This document shows, piece after piece, positions 24,312 to 33,514 of a DNA stretch of 64,000 nt; the stretch's first letter is position 1, and every line of letters starts with the position of its first letter. The DNA lies in assembly GCF_004331345.1 (NCBI RefSeq), contig NZ_SJJZ01000003.1, positions 124,001-188,000 of the forward strand, given 5' to 3'. Below the pieces are notes generated by a model. That model was given only the letters and a program-made list of their open reading frames with translations, was not told the origin of the DNA and searched no databases. This DNA comes from Kribbella soli. GTDB lineage: Bacteria > Actinomycetota > Actinomycetes > Propionibacteriales > Kribbellaceae. The position numbers and the translations under genes were made by a program.

Positions 24312-26039
24312 ATGGGTGGGGTGCCCGGGGGTGGGCCGCGGCTGCGTGCAGCGCGGCCGTTACTTCTCGTCGTCGACGCTGACCCGGAGCGTCTGGAACG
24401 GTGCGAGACCGAGTTGGATCGCGGCTTCGGCGCGGACTTCCGGGTCCGCGGTGAGCTGACAGCGGCGGCCGCGCTGGACTGTCTACAGCGCGCGCACGAG
24501 TGGGAGCAGCGGGTTGCCGTGGTGATGGTCGACCACGCGCTCCCGGACGAGGACCGAGCCGAGGTCCTCGCGGCGTCGCGGACGCTGCATCCCGACGCGC
24601 GGCGGGCGTTGCTGATCGAGTGGGGCGCCTGGGCGGAGCGTACGACGGCGTCGGCGATCCTGACCGCGATGTCGGTCGGCGACATCAACTATTACGTGCT
24701 GAAGCCGTGGATCGCGCACGACGAGCTGTTCCACCGCACGATCGCGGAGTTCGTCCAGGAGTGGTCGCGGTACGAGGTCGCCAACCTGCGTGAGGTGGTC
24801 GTGATCGCGGCCAGTACGTCGGTGCGCGGTCAGGCCGTGCGCAGTCTGCTGGCCCGCAACGGGATCCCGAGCGCGTTCCGGGACAGTGGTTCGGCGCTCG
24901 CGAACGACGTACTCGAGTTCATCGGTGAGCCGGATCCCGGCGACGGGGTGCTGGTGTGGATGCCGGCGGTCGGCGGCGCGGTCCTGCACGATCCGACCGA
25001 CGCGGAGATCGCCGAGGCGTGGGGCGTCCCGACGACGCTGGCCCCTGACGCGGACCGGTCGTTCGACCTGCTGGTCGTCGGGGCCGGACCGGGCGGGCTG
25101 GCCGCGGCCGTGTACGGGTCGTCCGAGGGGTTGCGGACGCTGGTCGTGGAGCGCGAGTCGATCGGTGGGCAGGCCGGGACGAGTTCGCTGATCCGCAACT
25201 ATCTCGGGTTCTCGCGTGGCATTCGCGGGTCGGAGCTGGCGCAGCGCGGCTACCAGCAGGCGTGGGTGTTCGGGGCGCATTTCGTGCTGATGCGAACGGT
25301 CGATCGGCTGGAGAAACGGGGCGATCAATTCGTCGCCGCGATCGAGGCGGTGGGCGAGGTCACGGCGCGGGCGGTCGTGCTGGCGAGCGGCGTGTCCTAC
25401 CGGCGCCTCGACGTACCGTCCCTGGAGAAGCTGGTGGGCGCCGGGGTGTACTACGGCGCGAGCGTGTCCGAGGCGCATGGACTGCAGGATCGGGACGCGT
25501 GCGTGGTCGGTGGTGGGAACTCGGCCGGGCAGGCGGTCCTGCACCTGGCGCGGTACTGCCGTCGCGTGCTGCTGGTGATCCGCGGTGAGGATCTGGCGGC
25601 GAGCATGTCGCAGTACCTCATCGACGCGATCGTTGCCGCCGACAACGTCACGGTGCGGGCGTCGAGCGAGGTGACCGGCGGCGGTGGCGACGGGCGGCTG
25701 GAGTACGTCGTACTGCGGGACCGGCGGACCGGTGACGAGGAGACGGTCCCGGCCGACGGGCTGTTCGTGATGATCGGCGCGGTGCCGGGGACCGGTTGGC
25801 TGCCGGCCGAGGTGGGGCGGGACGCGCACGGTTTCGTGCTGACCGGGTCGGATGCCGCGGCGGATCCGCAGTGGCAGCAGGATCGGCCGCCGCAGCCGTA
25901 CGAGACGACGGTGCCGGGGCTGTTCGCGGTCGGCGACGTACGGTGCGCGTCGGTGAAGCGGGTGGCGTCGGCAGTCGGTGAAGGATCGGTGGTGGTCTCG
26001 CAGATCCACACGCACCTCAAGGCCCGGTCGGATGCCTGA
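24312..26039 (+). CDS. Response-regulator receiver fused to a thioredoxin-reductase-like FAD protein
   Basis: A 575-residue fusion. Residues about 15-135 form a receiver domain: acidic pair in VVDADPE, phospho-acceptor Asp in VMVDHALPD, and Lys in YYVLKPW. A linker domain (about 140-245) precedes a two-dinucleotide-domain flavoprotein from about 255, with FAD motif VVGAGPGGLAAAVYG, IGGQAGTSS, the NAD(P)H motif VVGGGNSAGQAV and GLFAVGDVR. The redox CxxC of thioredoxin reductases, expected after the first NADPH strands, is absent (YYGASVSEA). It is therefore not a thioredoxin reductase. ATG 24312 is fixed by a good leaderless promoter. The stop overlaps the cyclase start, suggesting one signalling unit. 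Confidence 0.88.
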   Translation: MGGVPGGGPRLRAARPLLLVVDADPERLERCETELDRGFGADFRVRGELTAAAALDCLQRAHEWEQRVAVVMVDHALPDEDRAEVLAASRTLHPDARRALLIEWGAWAERTTASAILTAMSVGDINYYVLKPWIAHDELFHRTIAEFVQEWSRYEVANLREVVVIAASTSVRGQAVRSLLARNGIPSAFRDSGSALANDVLEFIGEPDPGDGVLVWMPAVGGAVLHDPTDAEIAEAWGVPTTLAPDADRSFDLLVVGAGPGGLAAAVYGSSEGLRTLVVERESIGGQAGTSSLIRNYLGFSRGIRGSELAQRGYQQAWVFGAHFVLMRTVDRLEKRGDQFVAAIEAVGEVTARAVVLASGVSYRRLDVPSLEKLVGAGVYYGASVSEAHGLQDRDACVVGGGNSAGQAVLHLARYCRRVLLVIRGEDLAASMSQYLIDAIVAADNVTVRASSEVTGGGGDGRLEYVVLRDRRTGDEETVPADGLFVMIGAVPGTGWLPAEVGRDAHGFVLTGSDAAADPQWQQDRPPQPYETTVPGLFAVGDVRCASVKRVASAVGEGSVVVSQIHTHLKARSDA

Positions 26040-27396
26040 GCGGAAGTTCGTCTACACGCCGGCGATGGTCGGGCTGACCGCGCTGGTGCTGGTGTTGCCG
26101 CTCATCGGCCTCGTGCTGGTGTTGCAGGAGCCACGGTTCGACGTGCATTGGGAGCACCATCCCGCACACTTCTGGTTGGTGCTGCTGACTGCCGCGTTGA
26201 GCGCCGTACTCGCGTACACGACCGGCGCGGCGGCTTTGCGGCGAGGTGATGCGCGGGTGCTGTTCGTGTCGCTGGCGTTCCTGTCGGCGGCAGGGTTCCT
26301 AGGGCTGCATGCGCTGGCGACGCCGAAGGTCCTGCTGGACACGCCGAACGTCGGCTTCACGCTCGCGACGCCCATCGGGGTGGCGCTGGCGTCGGTCTTT
26401 GCGTTCCTGTCGAGCCTGACCGTCTCCGGCATCGCGTGGGGCCGAAGGCTGCGGGTCGGTTTGCTCGTGCTGATGGCCTTGTGGGCGGCGGCTTCGGTAC
26501 TGCGGTTGTGGCCGCTGCACGCGACGTCCGTCCCAGAAGTTGCCGACGGCATCCTCACCGCGCTCGCCGTACCCACGGTTCTGCTGTACTGCGTTGCCGC
26601 GGCGAGGTACCTGCGGACGTGGTGGGCGCGGCCGTCGCTGATGCTGCTGTCGATGATCGCGGCGTTCGTACTGCTCGGCGAGGCGATGGTCGCGCTGGTG
26701 TTCGCCCGGAACTGGGCGTTGTCGTGGTGGGAGTGGCACGTGCTGATGCTCGGCGCCTTCGTGCTGGTCGTCGCCGGGGTCCGGATCCAGTGGTACGAGG
26801 AACGGTTCGCGGACCTGTACCAGGAGGACACGGTGTCGGGACGGCGCGAGCTGAGCGTGCTGTTCGCGGACCTGCAGGGGTTCACGTCGTTCTCGGAGCA
26901 GCACGACCCGTCCGAGGTCACGGCGATGCTCAACACGTACTTCCAGGTCGTCGTACCGCAGGTCGTCCGGCGGCACGGCGGCGACGTGGACCGGATCATC
27001 GGCGACGCCTTGATGGTGACGTTCAACAAGCGTGGTGACCAGCCGGATCATGCGCATCGAGCGGCCGAGGCCGGGCTGGCACTGCAGAAGGCGGCGGCCG
27101 CCGTACAGGACGCGCATCCGAACTGGCCGCGGTTCCGGGTCGGGATCAACAGTGGGATCGCGTCCGTGACGCTGCTCGGGACGGAAGGCGGGAGAACGCA
27201 TACCGTCATCGGTGACACCGTGAACGTCGCATCGCGGATCGAGGGGAAGGCTCCGGGTGGGGCGGTCGCGATCGGCCCGGCGACGAAGGCCCTGCTGCCG
27301 GAGGCCCGCACCGAGTCCCTCGGGCTGGTCAGTTTGAAGGGAAAGGCCGAGCCGGTCGAGGTGTACCAACTGCTGGCGCTGCGCGGGAACGAATGA
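26032..27396 (+). CDS. Membrane-anchored class III nucleotide cyclase
   Basis: A 454-residue protein. About six to seven membrane segments fill residues 8-250 (for example LTALVLVLPLIGLVLVL, FWLVLLTAALSAVLAY, MLLSMIAAFVLLGEAMVALVF). A cytoplasmic CHD cyclase domain follows (about 275-450). Metal-binding Asp residues are in LFADLQGFTS and IIGDALMV. The transition-state Asn and Arg are in GDTVNVASRIEG. The Lys that usually precedes the second Asp in adenylate cyclases is Arg here (VDRIIGD), and the second specificity position is Thr (HTVIGD). ATP remains the likely substrate but this is not certain. It overlaps the receiver/flavoprotein gene by 8 bp. Confidence 0.88.
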   Translation: MPERKFVYTPAMVGLTALVLVLPLIGLVLVLQEPRFDVHWEHHPAHFWLVLLTAALSAVLAYTTGAAALRRGDARVLFVSLAFLSAAGFLGLHALATPKVLLDTPNVGFTLATPIGVALASVFAFLSSLTVSGIAWGRRLRVGLLVLMALWAAASVLRLWPLHATSVPEVADGILTALAVPTVLLYCVAAARYLRTWWARPSLMLLSMIAAFVLLGEAMVALVFARNWALSWWEWHVLMLGAFVLVVAGVRIQWYEERFADLYQEDTVSGRRELSVLFADLQGFTSFSEQHDPSEVTAMLNTYFQVVVPQVVRRHGGDVDRIIGDALMVTFNKRGDQPDHAHRAAEAGLALQKAAAAVQDAHPNWPRFRVGINSGIASVTLLGTEGGRTHTVIGDTVNVASRIEGKAPGGAVAIGPATKALLPEARTESLGLVSLKGKAEPVEVYQLLALRGNE

Positions 27397-27433
27397 TCAC
27401 CCCTGCCTTCGGCACCTGTTCACGTGTTGGACC

Positions 27434-27462
27434 TTGGAACGACCTCTCGCCGGTGTGAGAAT
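27434..27462 (+). promoter_or_regulatory. Candidate promoter of the LTD nuclease gene
   Basis: TTGGAA (27434-27439), 17 bp, GAGAAT (27457-27462), then 7 nt to ATG 27470. The -35 also contains GGAAC, which extracytoplasmic-function sigma factors favour, so the sigma factor used is uncertain. Confidence 0.35.
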
Positions 27463-27469
27463 CCGGGCC

Positions 27470-29857
27470 ATGTCTGCCCTGTACCGATCGCGGCGCCGCC
27501 TGGGCGCTCTCGTGGTCACTTCGAGTCTCGTCTTCGCCGGCGCTGCGATGCTGATCGCCCGGCCTGCCGATGCTGCATCCACTGACGTGGTCATCACTGA
27601 GGTGTACGGCGGTGGCGGCAACAGCGGCGCGCCGTACCAGAACGACTTCGTGGAGCTGACCAACAACAGCTCGGCCCCTGTCGACGTGAGCGGCTGGTCG
27701 ATCCAGTACGCCTCGTCGAGCGGCACGTCGTGGCAAGTGACGAAGCTGACCGGCACCATCGCGCCCGGAGCCGCCTACCTCGTCCAGGAGGGAGCCGGCG
27801 CCGGCAACGGCCAGCCGCTGCCGACGGCGAACGCGACCGGAACCATCCCGATGTCCGCGTCCACCGGCAAGGTCGCGCTGGTCACGAACCAGACCGCGCT
27901 CGCCTGTGGCGCCACCTGCCACGCGGACGCGGGCGTCAAGGACTACGTCGGCTTCGGTACGGCGAACGACTCCGAGACCGCGCCTGCGCCGGGCCTGTCG
28001 AACACGACCTCGGCCGCGCGGACCGACCCGGCGAAGGACACCGACAACAACAGTGCCGACTTCGCCGCGGGCAACCCGTCGCCCGGCACGCTCACCGGTG
28101 GTCCGGCCGAGCCGCCGGTGGACGCGAAGATCCACGACATCCAGGGCGCCGCGCACCGCTCGCCGCTGGAGGGCAAGCAGGTCGCGAACGTCACCGGTGT
28201 GGTGACGGTGAAGGGCAGCAATGGGTTCTGGTTCCAGGACCCGCAGGCGGACGACAACCCGGCGACCAGCGAGGGCCTGTTCGTGTTCACCAGCTCCGCG
28301 CCGACGGTCTCCGTGGGCGACGCCGTGACGGTCGAGGGCTCGGTCGCCGAGTTCCGCCCGGGCGGCTCCGGCGGTACGACGAACCTGACGACGACCGAGC
28401 TGACCAACCCGAAGGTCACTGTGACCGGGACTGCCGCCGTACCGGCGCCGACCATCGTCGGACCGGGCGGGCGCGTGCCGCCGTCGACCGTGATCGACGA
28501 TGACTCGAACGGTGACGTCGAGACGACCAGTACCGCATTCGACCCGGCCAGCGACGGTCTCGACTTCTGGGAGTCGCTGGAGGGCATGTGGCTGGGCATC
28601 AACCAGCCGGAGGTCACCGGCCCGACGAGTTCGTTCCGCGAGCTGTCCGTCGTACCGGCTGGGTCGGGTGTGCGTACGGTGCGCGGCGGGATCCTGCTGC
28701 AGAAGACCGACAGCAACCCGGAGCGGGTGCTGCTGGACGACGTACTGACGACGATCCCGGACGCGAAGACCGGCGACAAGCTGGCCGGTGTGGTGACGGG
28801 TGTCCTCGACTACTCGTTCGGCAACTTCAAGCTGCTGCCGACCACGACGCCGACCGTGATCGACGGCGGGGTCAAGCGCGAGACGACCAAGGCTTCGTCG
28901 CCGGTGCAGCTGTCGGTGGCGACGTTCAACGTGGAGAACCTGGACCCGTCCGACGGCGACGTCAAGTTCGACGGGCTGGCGGAGGCGGTCGTGCACAACC
29001 TTGCGTCGCCGGACATCCTCGGTCTCGAGGAGGTCCAGGACGACGACGGAGCGGTCAACTCCGGTGACACGAGCGCGGACAAGACGCTCGGCATGCTGAC
29101 CGCTGCGATCGTGAAGGCGGGCGGGCCGCAGTACACCTGGAAGCAGATCGACCCGGTGAACAACCAGGAGGGCGGCGAGCCGGGCGGCAACATCCGGGTC
29201 GCGTTCCTGTACCGGACGGACAAGGCGGTGAAGTTCGTCGACACGCCCGGCGGGACGTCGACGTCGGCGACCACGATCGTCACGGACGGCCGCGGCAAGC
29301 CGCACCTGAGCGCCTCGCCGGGCCGGATCGACCCGGCGAACCCGGCCTGGGCCGCCACCCGGGTGCCGCTCGCGGGCGAGTTCAAGTGGCACGGGCAGAC
29401 CGTGTTCGTGGTCGTGAACCACTTCAGCTCGAAGGGCGGCGACAACCCGCTGTGGGGCCGCTTCCAGCCGCCGGTGCAGGTGACCGCGGAGAAGCGGCAC
29501 CAGCAGGCCGCCTCGGTGCGCGGGTTCGTGGACCAGATCCTGGCCAAGGACAAGGGTGCGAACGTCGTCGTCCTCGGTGACCTGAACGACTTCGACTGGT
29601 CGCAGACCGCGGACATCCTGGTCGGCTCGGGCAAGACCGCGCTGATCGACCTGCCGCGGACGCTGCCGCTGCCGGAGCGGTACAGCTACGTGTTCGAGGG
29701 CAACAGCCAGATCCTCGACCAGATCCTGATCTCGCAGAACCTGCGGCCGGCGTCGGCGTACGACGTCGTGCACATGAACGCGGAGTTCCCGGACCAGATC
29801 TCCGATCACGACCCGCAGGTGGTGAAACTCATCCCGCTGCCCTCCTGGGTGCGATAA
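27470..29857 (+). CDS. Secreted nuclease: lamin-tail domain plus endonuclease/exonuclease/phosphatase domain
   Basis: A 795-residue exported protein. The signal peptide (about 1-36) ends ARPADAAS. A lamin-tail domain (about 38-165) opens VVITEVYGGGGNSG. A beta-rich OB-like middle region (about 215-330) precedes the EEP nuclease domain (about 480-795). The nuclease motifs are ATFNVENL (Asn), LGLEEVQDDDG (metal-binding Glu), VNHFSSKGGDN (His), VVLGDLNDFDW (Asp/Asn) and the final SDHDPQV (Asp-His). This resembles ExeM/NucH-type extracellular DNases, useful for scavenging DNA. It is read from ATG 27470. Confidence 0.9.
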   Translation: MSALYRSRRRLGALVVTSSLVFAGAAMLIARPADAASTDVVITEVYGGGGNSGAPYQNDFVELTNNSSAPVDVSGWSIQYASSSGTSWQVTKLTGTIAPGAAYLVQEGAGAGNGQPLPTANATGTIPMSASTGKVALVTNQTALACGATCHADAGVKDYVGFGTANDSETAPAPGLSNTTSAARTDPAKDTDNNSADFAAGNPSPGTLTGGPAEPPVDAKIHDIQGAAHRSPLEGKQVANVTGVVTVKGSNGFWFQDPQADDNPATSEGLFVFTSSAPTVSVGDAVTVEGSVAEFRPGGSGGTTNLTTTELTNPKVTVTGTAAVPAPTIVGPGGRVPPSTVIDDDSNGDVETTSTAFDPASDGLDFWESLEGMWLGINQPEVTGPTSSFRELSVVPAGSGVRTVRGGILLQKTDSNPERVLLDDVLTTIPDAKTGDKLAGVVTGVLDYSFGNFKLLPTTTPTVIDGGVKRETTKASSPVQLSVATFNVENLDPSDGDVKFDGLAEAVVHNLASPDILGLEEVQDDDGAVNSGDTSADKTLGMLTAAIVKAGGPQYTWKQIDPVNNQEGGEPGGNIRVAFLYRTDKAVKFVDTPGGTSTSATTIVTDGRGKPHLSASPGRIDPANPAWAATRVPLAGEFKWHGQTVFVVVNHFSSKGGDNPLWGRFQPPVQVTAEKRHQQAASVRGFVDQILAKDKGANVVVLGDLNDFDWSQTADILVGSGKTALIDLPRTLPLPERYSYVFEGNSQILDQILISQNLRPASAYDVVHMNAEFPDQISDHDPQVVKLIPLPSWVR

Positions 29858-29919
29858 CCGGAGTCTTACGTCGGTGGCCCGGGCGGGGTTTTCCTTGTCC
29901 GGGCGCCGATACTGGGGAC

Positions 29920-30345
29920 GTGACAGATCAGACCAAGCAGTACGCCGTACAGAAGTCCGACACGGAGTGGAAGGCCGAGCTCTCCCCCGCCGAGTTCCAC
30001 GTGCTGCGCCAGGCCGGTACCGAGCGGCCGTTCGTCGGTGAGTACACCGACACCAAGACGGTCGGCGTGTACAGGTGCCGGGCCTGCGACGCGGAGCTCT
30101 TCCGGAGCGAGACCAAGTTCGACTCGCACTGCGGCTGGCCGTCGTTCTTCGCGCCGCTCGCCGAGGACCGGGTCGAGTACATCGAGGACCACGACCTCGG
30201 CATGAAGCGCGTCGAGGTCCGCTGCGCCAACTGCGGCTCCCACCTCGGCCACGTCTTCGAGGGCGAGGGCTACGGCACTCCCACCGACCTCCGCTACTGC
30301 ATCAACAGCATCAGCCTCACCCTCACCCCGGCCGACCCCGCCTGA
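29920..30345 (+). CDS. msrB: Peptide-methionine (R)-S-oxide reductase MsrB
   Basis: Reduces methionine-R-sulfoxide in proteins. The 141-residue protein has both structural zinc CxxC pairs (CRACDAELF and RCANCGSHLGH), the CGWPSFF motif and the catalytic Cys near the C-terminus in RYCINSISL. GTG 29920 lies 6 nt after GATACT, again a leaderless-like arrangement. It is a single gene between the nuclease and the AAA+ ATPase. Confidence 0.95.
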   Translation: MTDQTKQYAVQKSDTEWKAELSPAEFHVLRQAGTERPFVGEYTDTKTVGVYRCRACDAELFRSETKFDSHCGWPSFFAPLAEDRVEYIEDHDLGMKRVEVRCANCGSHLGHVFEGEGYGTPTDLRYCINSISLTLTPADPA

Positions 30346-30408
30346 CCCACCGGTCGCCCGGCGGAGTCCTAGACTGGGGCGGCTGGTGGAATCTGGGGAA
30401 GGAAATTG

Positions 30409-32445
30409 GTGGCTGACGACGTCCGTAGTCCGCGGGTTCTCGATGTGCTGGCGGCGGAGAAGCCGTGGGAGGTGCCGGGCGACTGGCTGGCCCGTGTCCG
30501 AAGGCAGCTCAAGGCCTGGGCCGACGACCCTGAGGCGCTGCGGCCGTTGCGCCCCGAGGCGTTCCCGGACTTCGTCAAGGGCACGCCCGCCGCGGTCTGG
30601 TACACCCATCAGGTGGCCCCGCTGCTGACCGGGTGGATCCCCGTCCTGCACGGTGAGTACGCCGACCTGTCGACCGAGCTCACCCACGAGTTCTACCGGC
30701 CGTCCTCCCGCCTCGGCGGCAGCGGCCACGTGATCCACGCGGCGCCGACCGACTGGCACCTGCAGGCGATCGCCGGCGCCCGCGGCTTCCGCGAGAACGG
30801 GCGTAAGCACGCTCTGCAGCTGTCCCGCAACGTCGCCGCGCTGTTCGTCGACGCTCCCCCGATGGCAGCCCGTGCCACCGCCCTGACCGCGGCGTTCGAC
30901 CGCGTCCTGGCCAACCGCGAGATCACCGAGCTGCACATCACCGGCGAGTACGACGACATCGCGAAGTACTGGCGTACCGACGCGCTCAACGACGCCGAGC
31001 GCGCCGTACTCCCCGAGCTCGCCGGCCCCACCGCGGCCCTGCGCTACTCGCTGAACGCGGTCCGGGACACGCACGCCCGGATGCTGATGGTGAGCCCGGA
31101 CGAGTACGCCGGCGACTTCGCCCAGGTGCTGGCCGAGCTGATCCTGGCCACCGGGCTGCGCGGGATTCCGCAGTCTGTGGCAAACATCCTCGGTGACTCC
31201 GCGATCGACGTGCACAAGGCGCTCCAGGACCTCGACCCGACGTTCACGCTGCAGACCTGGCACGGCCACATCAACCAGTGGATGTCCCGCGCGATCCGCA
31301 ACGGCCAGGCGCCCCTCGCCCGGTCCTGGGGCGCCGCCGCCGCGCGGGTCGGCGTACACCTGTCCGGTGTGCTCAACAACGCGGCGTGGCCGGAGCCGGA
31401 GGTCCCGGACCTGACCACGCTGTTCCGGATGCTCGACCGGGAGCGCTGGAGCGCCCTCGAGAACCAGGCCGCGTCGAACCAGGAAGCCTCGCTCTCAGCC
31501 GCCTGGAACGACGTCAAGAAGGAAGAAGACAAGAGCGCCGGCAACGCCTCGGGTGGCACGCTCGACGACGCGCTGCCGAAGCCGCTCGACTTCAGCGACA
31601 ATCCGATCGCCGAGCTCGACTCGCTGATCGGCCTGGAGTCGGTGAAGGACGCGGTCCGCCGGATGGTCGCCGAGGTGAAGACGAACCTCCGCCGGGCCGA
31701 GCTCGGGCTGCCGAGTCACGAGCGCGCGCGGCACATGGTGTTCGTCGGCAAGCCCGGTACGGCGAAGACCACGATCGCCCGGCTATTGAGCCGGATCTAC
31801 CACCAGCTCGGCGTCCTGGAGAAGGGCCATGTGGTCGAGGTCGACCGCTCCGACCTGGTCGGCGCCGGCCTCGGTTCGACCGCCCCGATGACCGCGGCGA
31901 AGTTCCGCGAGGCGCTCGGCGGCGTGCTGTTCATCGACGAGGCGTACAGCCTGACGCCGGAGAACACCCCGGGCGACTACGGTCTCGAGGCGGTCGCGAC
32001 GGTCCTGAAGTTGATGGAGGACCACCGCAACGACTGCATCGTGATCGTCGCCGGGTACCACCGCGAGATGCAGCGGTTCATGGAGTCCAACACCGGTCTG
32101 GCGTCCCGGTTCCCGAAGCTGCTGTCGTTCAGCGAGTACGACACCGACCAGCTGGTCGGTATCTTCGAGCTGCAGGCCCGGCAGAAGGGCATGATCTACG
32201 GCGAGGAAGTGCTGGACAAGGTCCGCGCCGTCATCCCGCCCGCGCCGCGTGGCCACAGCTTCGGTAACGGCCGTTTCATCCGGAACGTGCTCGAGGAGGC
32301 CGTCTCCAACCAGGCCACCCGGCTGTCCGCCAGCGACCCGGACAAGCTCACCGAGCGGGACCTGCGCGAGCTGATCCCGTCGGACGTCCGGCCCCCGACG
32401 TCGATGCGTGCCGAGGACTACCTGCTGCAGAAGCCCGGCACTTAA
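30409..32445 (+). CDS. CbbX/EccA-type AAA+ ATPase
   Basis: A 678-residue cytoplasmic protein. The first ~400 residues are a helical region of unknown fold. The AAA+ module begins around residue 405 (LIGLESVKDAVRRMV). Walker A is GKPGTAKTT, Walker B is VLFIDEAYSL, followed by sensor 1 (IVIVAGYHREM), an arginine finger region (NTGLASRFPK) and sensor 2 (GNGRFIRNVLEEA). This CbbX/CfxQ-type module is shared with rubisco activases and with EccA of type VII secretion, but no esx or rubisco genes are nearby. GTG 30409 has AAGGAA just upstream. Confidence 0.88.
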   Translation: MADDVRSPRVLDVLAAEKPWEVPGDWLARVRRQLKAWADDPEALRPLRPEAFPDFVKGTPAAVWYTHQVAPLLTGWIPVLHGEYADLSTELTHEFYRPSSRLGGSGHVIHAAPTDWHLQAIAGARGFRENGRKHALQLSRNVAALFVDAPPMAARATALTAAFDRVLANREITELHITGEYDDIAKYWRTDALNDAERAVLPELAGPTAALRYSLNAVRDTHARMLMVSPDEYAGDFAQVLAELILATGLRGIPQSVANILGDSAIDVHKALQDLDPTFTLQTWHGHINQWMSRAIRNGQAPLARSWGAAAARVGVHLSGVLNNAAWPEPEVPDLTTLFRMLDRERWSALENQAASNQEASLSAAWNDVKKEEDKSAGNASGGTLDDALPKPLDFSDNPIAELDSLIGLESVKDAVRRMVAEVKTNLRRAELGLPSHERARHMVFVGKPGTAKTTIARLLSRIYHQLGVLEKGHVVEVDRSDLVGAGLGSTAPMTAAKFREALGGVLFIDEAYSLTPENTPGDYGLEAVATVLKLMEDHRNDCIVIVAGYHREMQRFMESNTGLASRFPKLLSFSEYDTDQLVGIFELQARQKGMIYGEEVLDKVRAVIPPAPRGHSFGNGRFIRNVLEEAVSNQATRLSASDPDKLTERDLRELIPSDVRPPTSMRAEDYLLQKPGT

Positions 32446-32819
32446 ACCGGGGTCGCGAGCGCCACGGGGTTGCCCTCGGGATCGGCGAGGTACGCCTGGC
32501 GCTCGCCCCACGGCATCGTGGCCGGCTCCTGCAGGACCGGGTGGCCGGCCGCGCGGAAGCGTTCCACCTCCGCCTCGACGTCGTCGACGTACACGAACAG
32601 CTCGAAGCGTGGCGCCGCACCGACCGTGATACCGAGCTGCGCCTCGGGCCAGTTGGCGTCGGACAGGCCGAGGGACGACTCGCCGCGCTCCAGGCCGACG
32701 TAGTGCGGGTCGCCCTCCAGCGGGAACTGGTACGTCGGTTCGTAGCCGAGGAGCGCGTAGAACTCGACGGACCGGCGTACGTCGGAGACGTAGAGCACCG
32801 GGAACGCCTTGCGATGCAT
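32442..32819 (-). CDS. VOC-family (glyoxalase/bleomycin-resistance fold) protein
   Basis: A 125-residue protein with one betaalphabetabetabeta pair typical of the VOC superfamily: FPVLYVSDVRRSVEFYALLGY, FELFVYVDDVEAEVERF and QAYLADPEGNPVAL. It contains the conserved acidic residues but its activity cannot be inferred. ATG 32819 overlaps the hemQ stop (TGATG), so it is read with the heme operon; GTG 32822 is an alternative. Its stop overlaps that of the convergent ATPase gene. Confidence 0.85.
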   Translation of the reverse strand: MHRKAFPVLYVSDVRRSVEFYALLGYEPTYQFPLEGDPHYVGLERGESSLGLSDANWPEAQLGITVGAAPRFELFVYVDDVEAEVERFRAAGHPVLQEPATMPWGERQAYLADPEGNPVALATPV

Positions 32820-33514
32820 CACACCAGATTAGCGACCAGCTCGGAGAGCTCGGTGCGCTTGCCGGTGTAGAACGGGATCTCCTCGCGGACGTGCCGGCGG
32901 GCCGTCGACGCGCGCAGGTCGCGCATCAGGTCGACCATCCGGTGCAGTTCGTCGGCCTCGAACGCGAGGATCCACTCGTAGTCGCCGAGCGCGAACGACG
33001 CCACGGTGTTCGCCCGCACGTCCGGATAGGTGCGCGCCATCTTGCCGTGCTCGGCGAGCATGAAGCGGCGCTCCTCGTCCGGCAGCAGGTACCACTCGTA
33101 GGACCGGACGAACGGGTACACGCAGATGTAGCCGCGCGCCTCCTCGTCGGCCAGGAACGCCGGGATGTGGCTCTTGTTGAACTCGGCCGGCCGGTGCAGC
33201 GCGAACTGCGACCAGACCGGCACCAGGTGCCGCCCGAGCCGCGAACGGCGCAGCTGGTGGTACGCCTTCTGCAGTGCGTCCGACGTCGGCGCGTGCCACC
33301 AGATCATGAAGTCGGCGTCCGCCCGGAAGCCTTCGACGTCGTAGAACCCGCGGATCACCACGTCCTCGGCGGCAAGCTTCCCGACCAGCTCGTTGAGCTC
33401 GGCAGTCACCTCGTCCCGGTCCAGGTCACCGAGGGGCGTCTCGACCTTGAACACCGACCACAGGGTGTAGCGGATCACGTCGTTGAGCTCACGGGCTTTC
33501 GGCTTACCAGTCAC
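32819..33514 (-). CDS. hemQ: Coproheme decarboxylase HemQ
   Basis: Converts iron-coproporphyrin III to heme b by two oxidative decarboxylations, the last step of the coproporphyrin-dependent pathway of Gram-positives. The 231-residue protein has the chlorite-dismutase-like fold, with WSVFKVE at the start, [42 protein letters not shown] and the axial-His motif [16 protein letters not shown] 33514 overlaps the cgoX stop (GTGA). The open frame continues upstream, but only as antisense of cgoX. Confidence 0.94.
   Translation of the reverse strand: MTGKPKARELNDVIRYTLWSVFKVETPLGDLDRDEVTAELNELVGKLAAEDVVIRGFYDVEGFRADADFMIWWHAPTSDALQKAYHQLRRSRLGRHLVPVWSQFALHRPAEFNKSHIPAFLADEEARGYICVYPFVRSYEWYLLPDEERRFMLAEHGKMARTYPDVRANTVASFALGDYEWILAFEADELHRMVDLMRDLRASTARRHVREEIPFYTGKRTELSELVANLV

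Noticed and set aside
24312-26039. Plain thioredoxin reductase (trxB)
   Set aside because: A receiver domain is fused at the N-terminus and the redox CxxC is missing.
30409-32445. EccA of a type VII secretion system
   Set aside because: The AAA+ module is similar, but there are no ESX genes around it and the N-terminal half does not look like the EccA TPR region.
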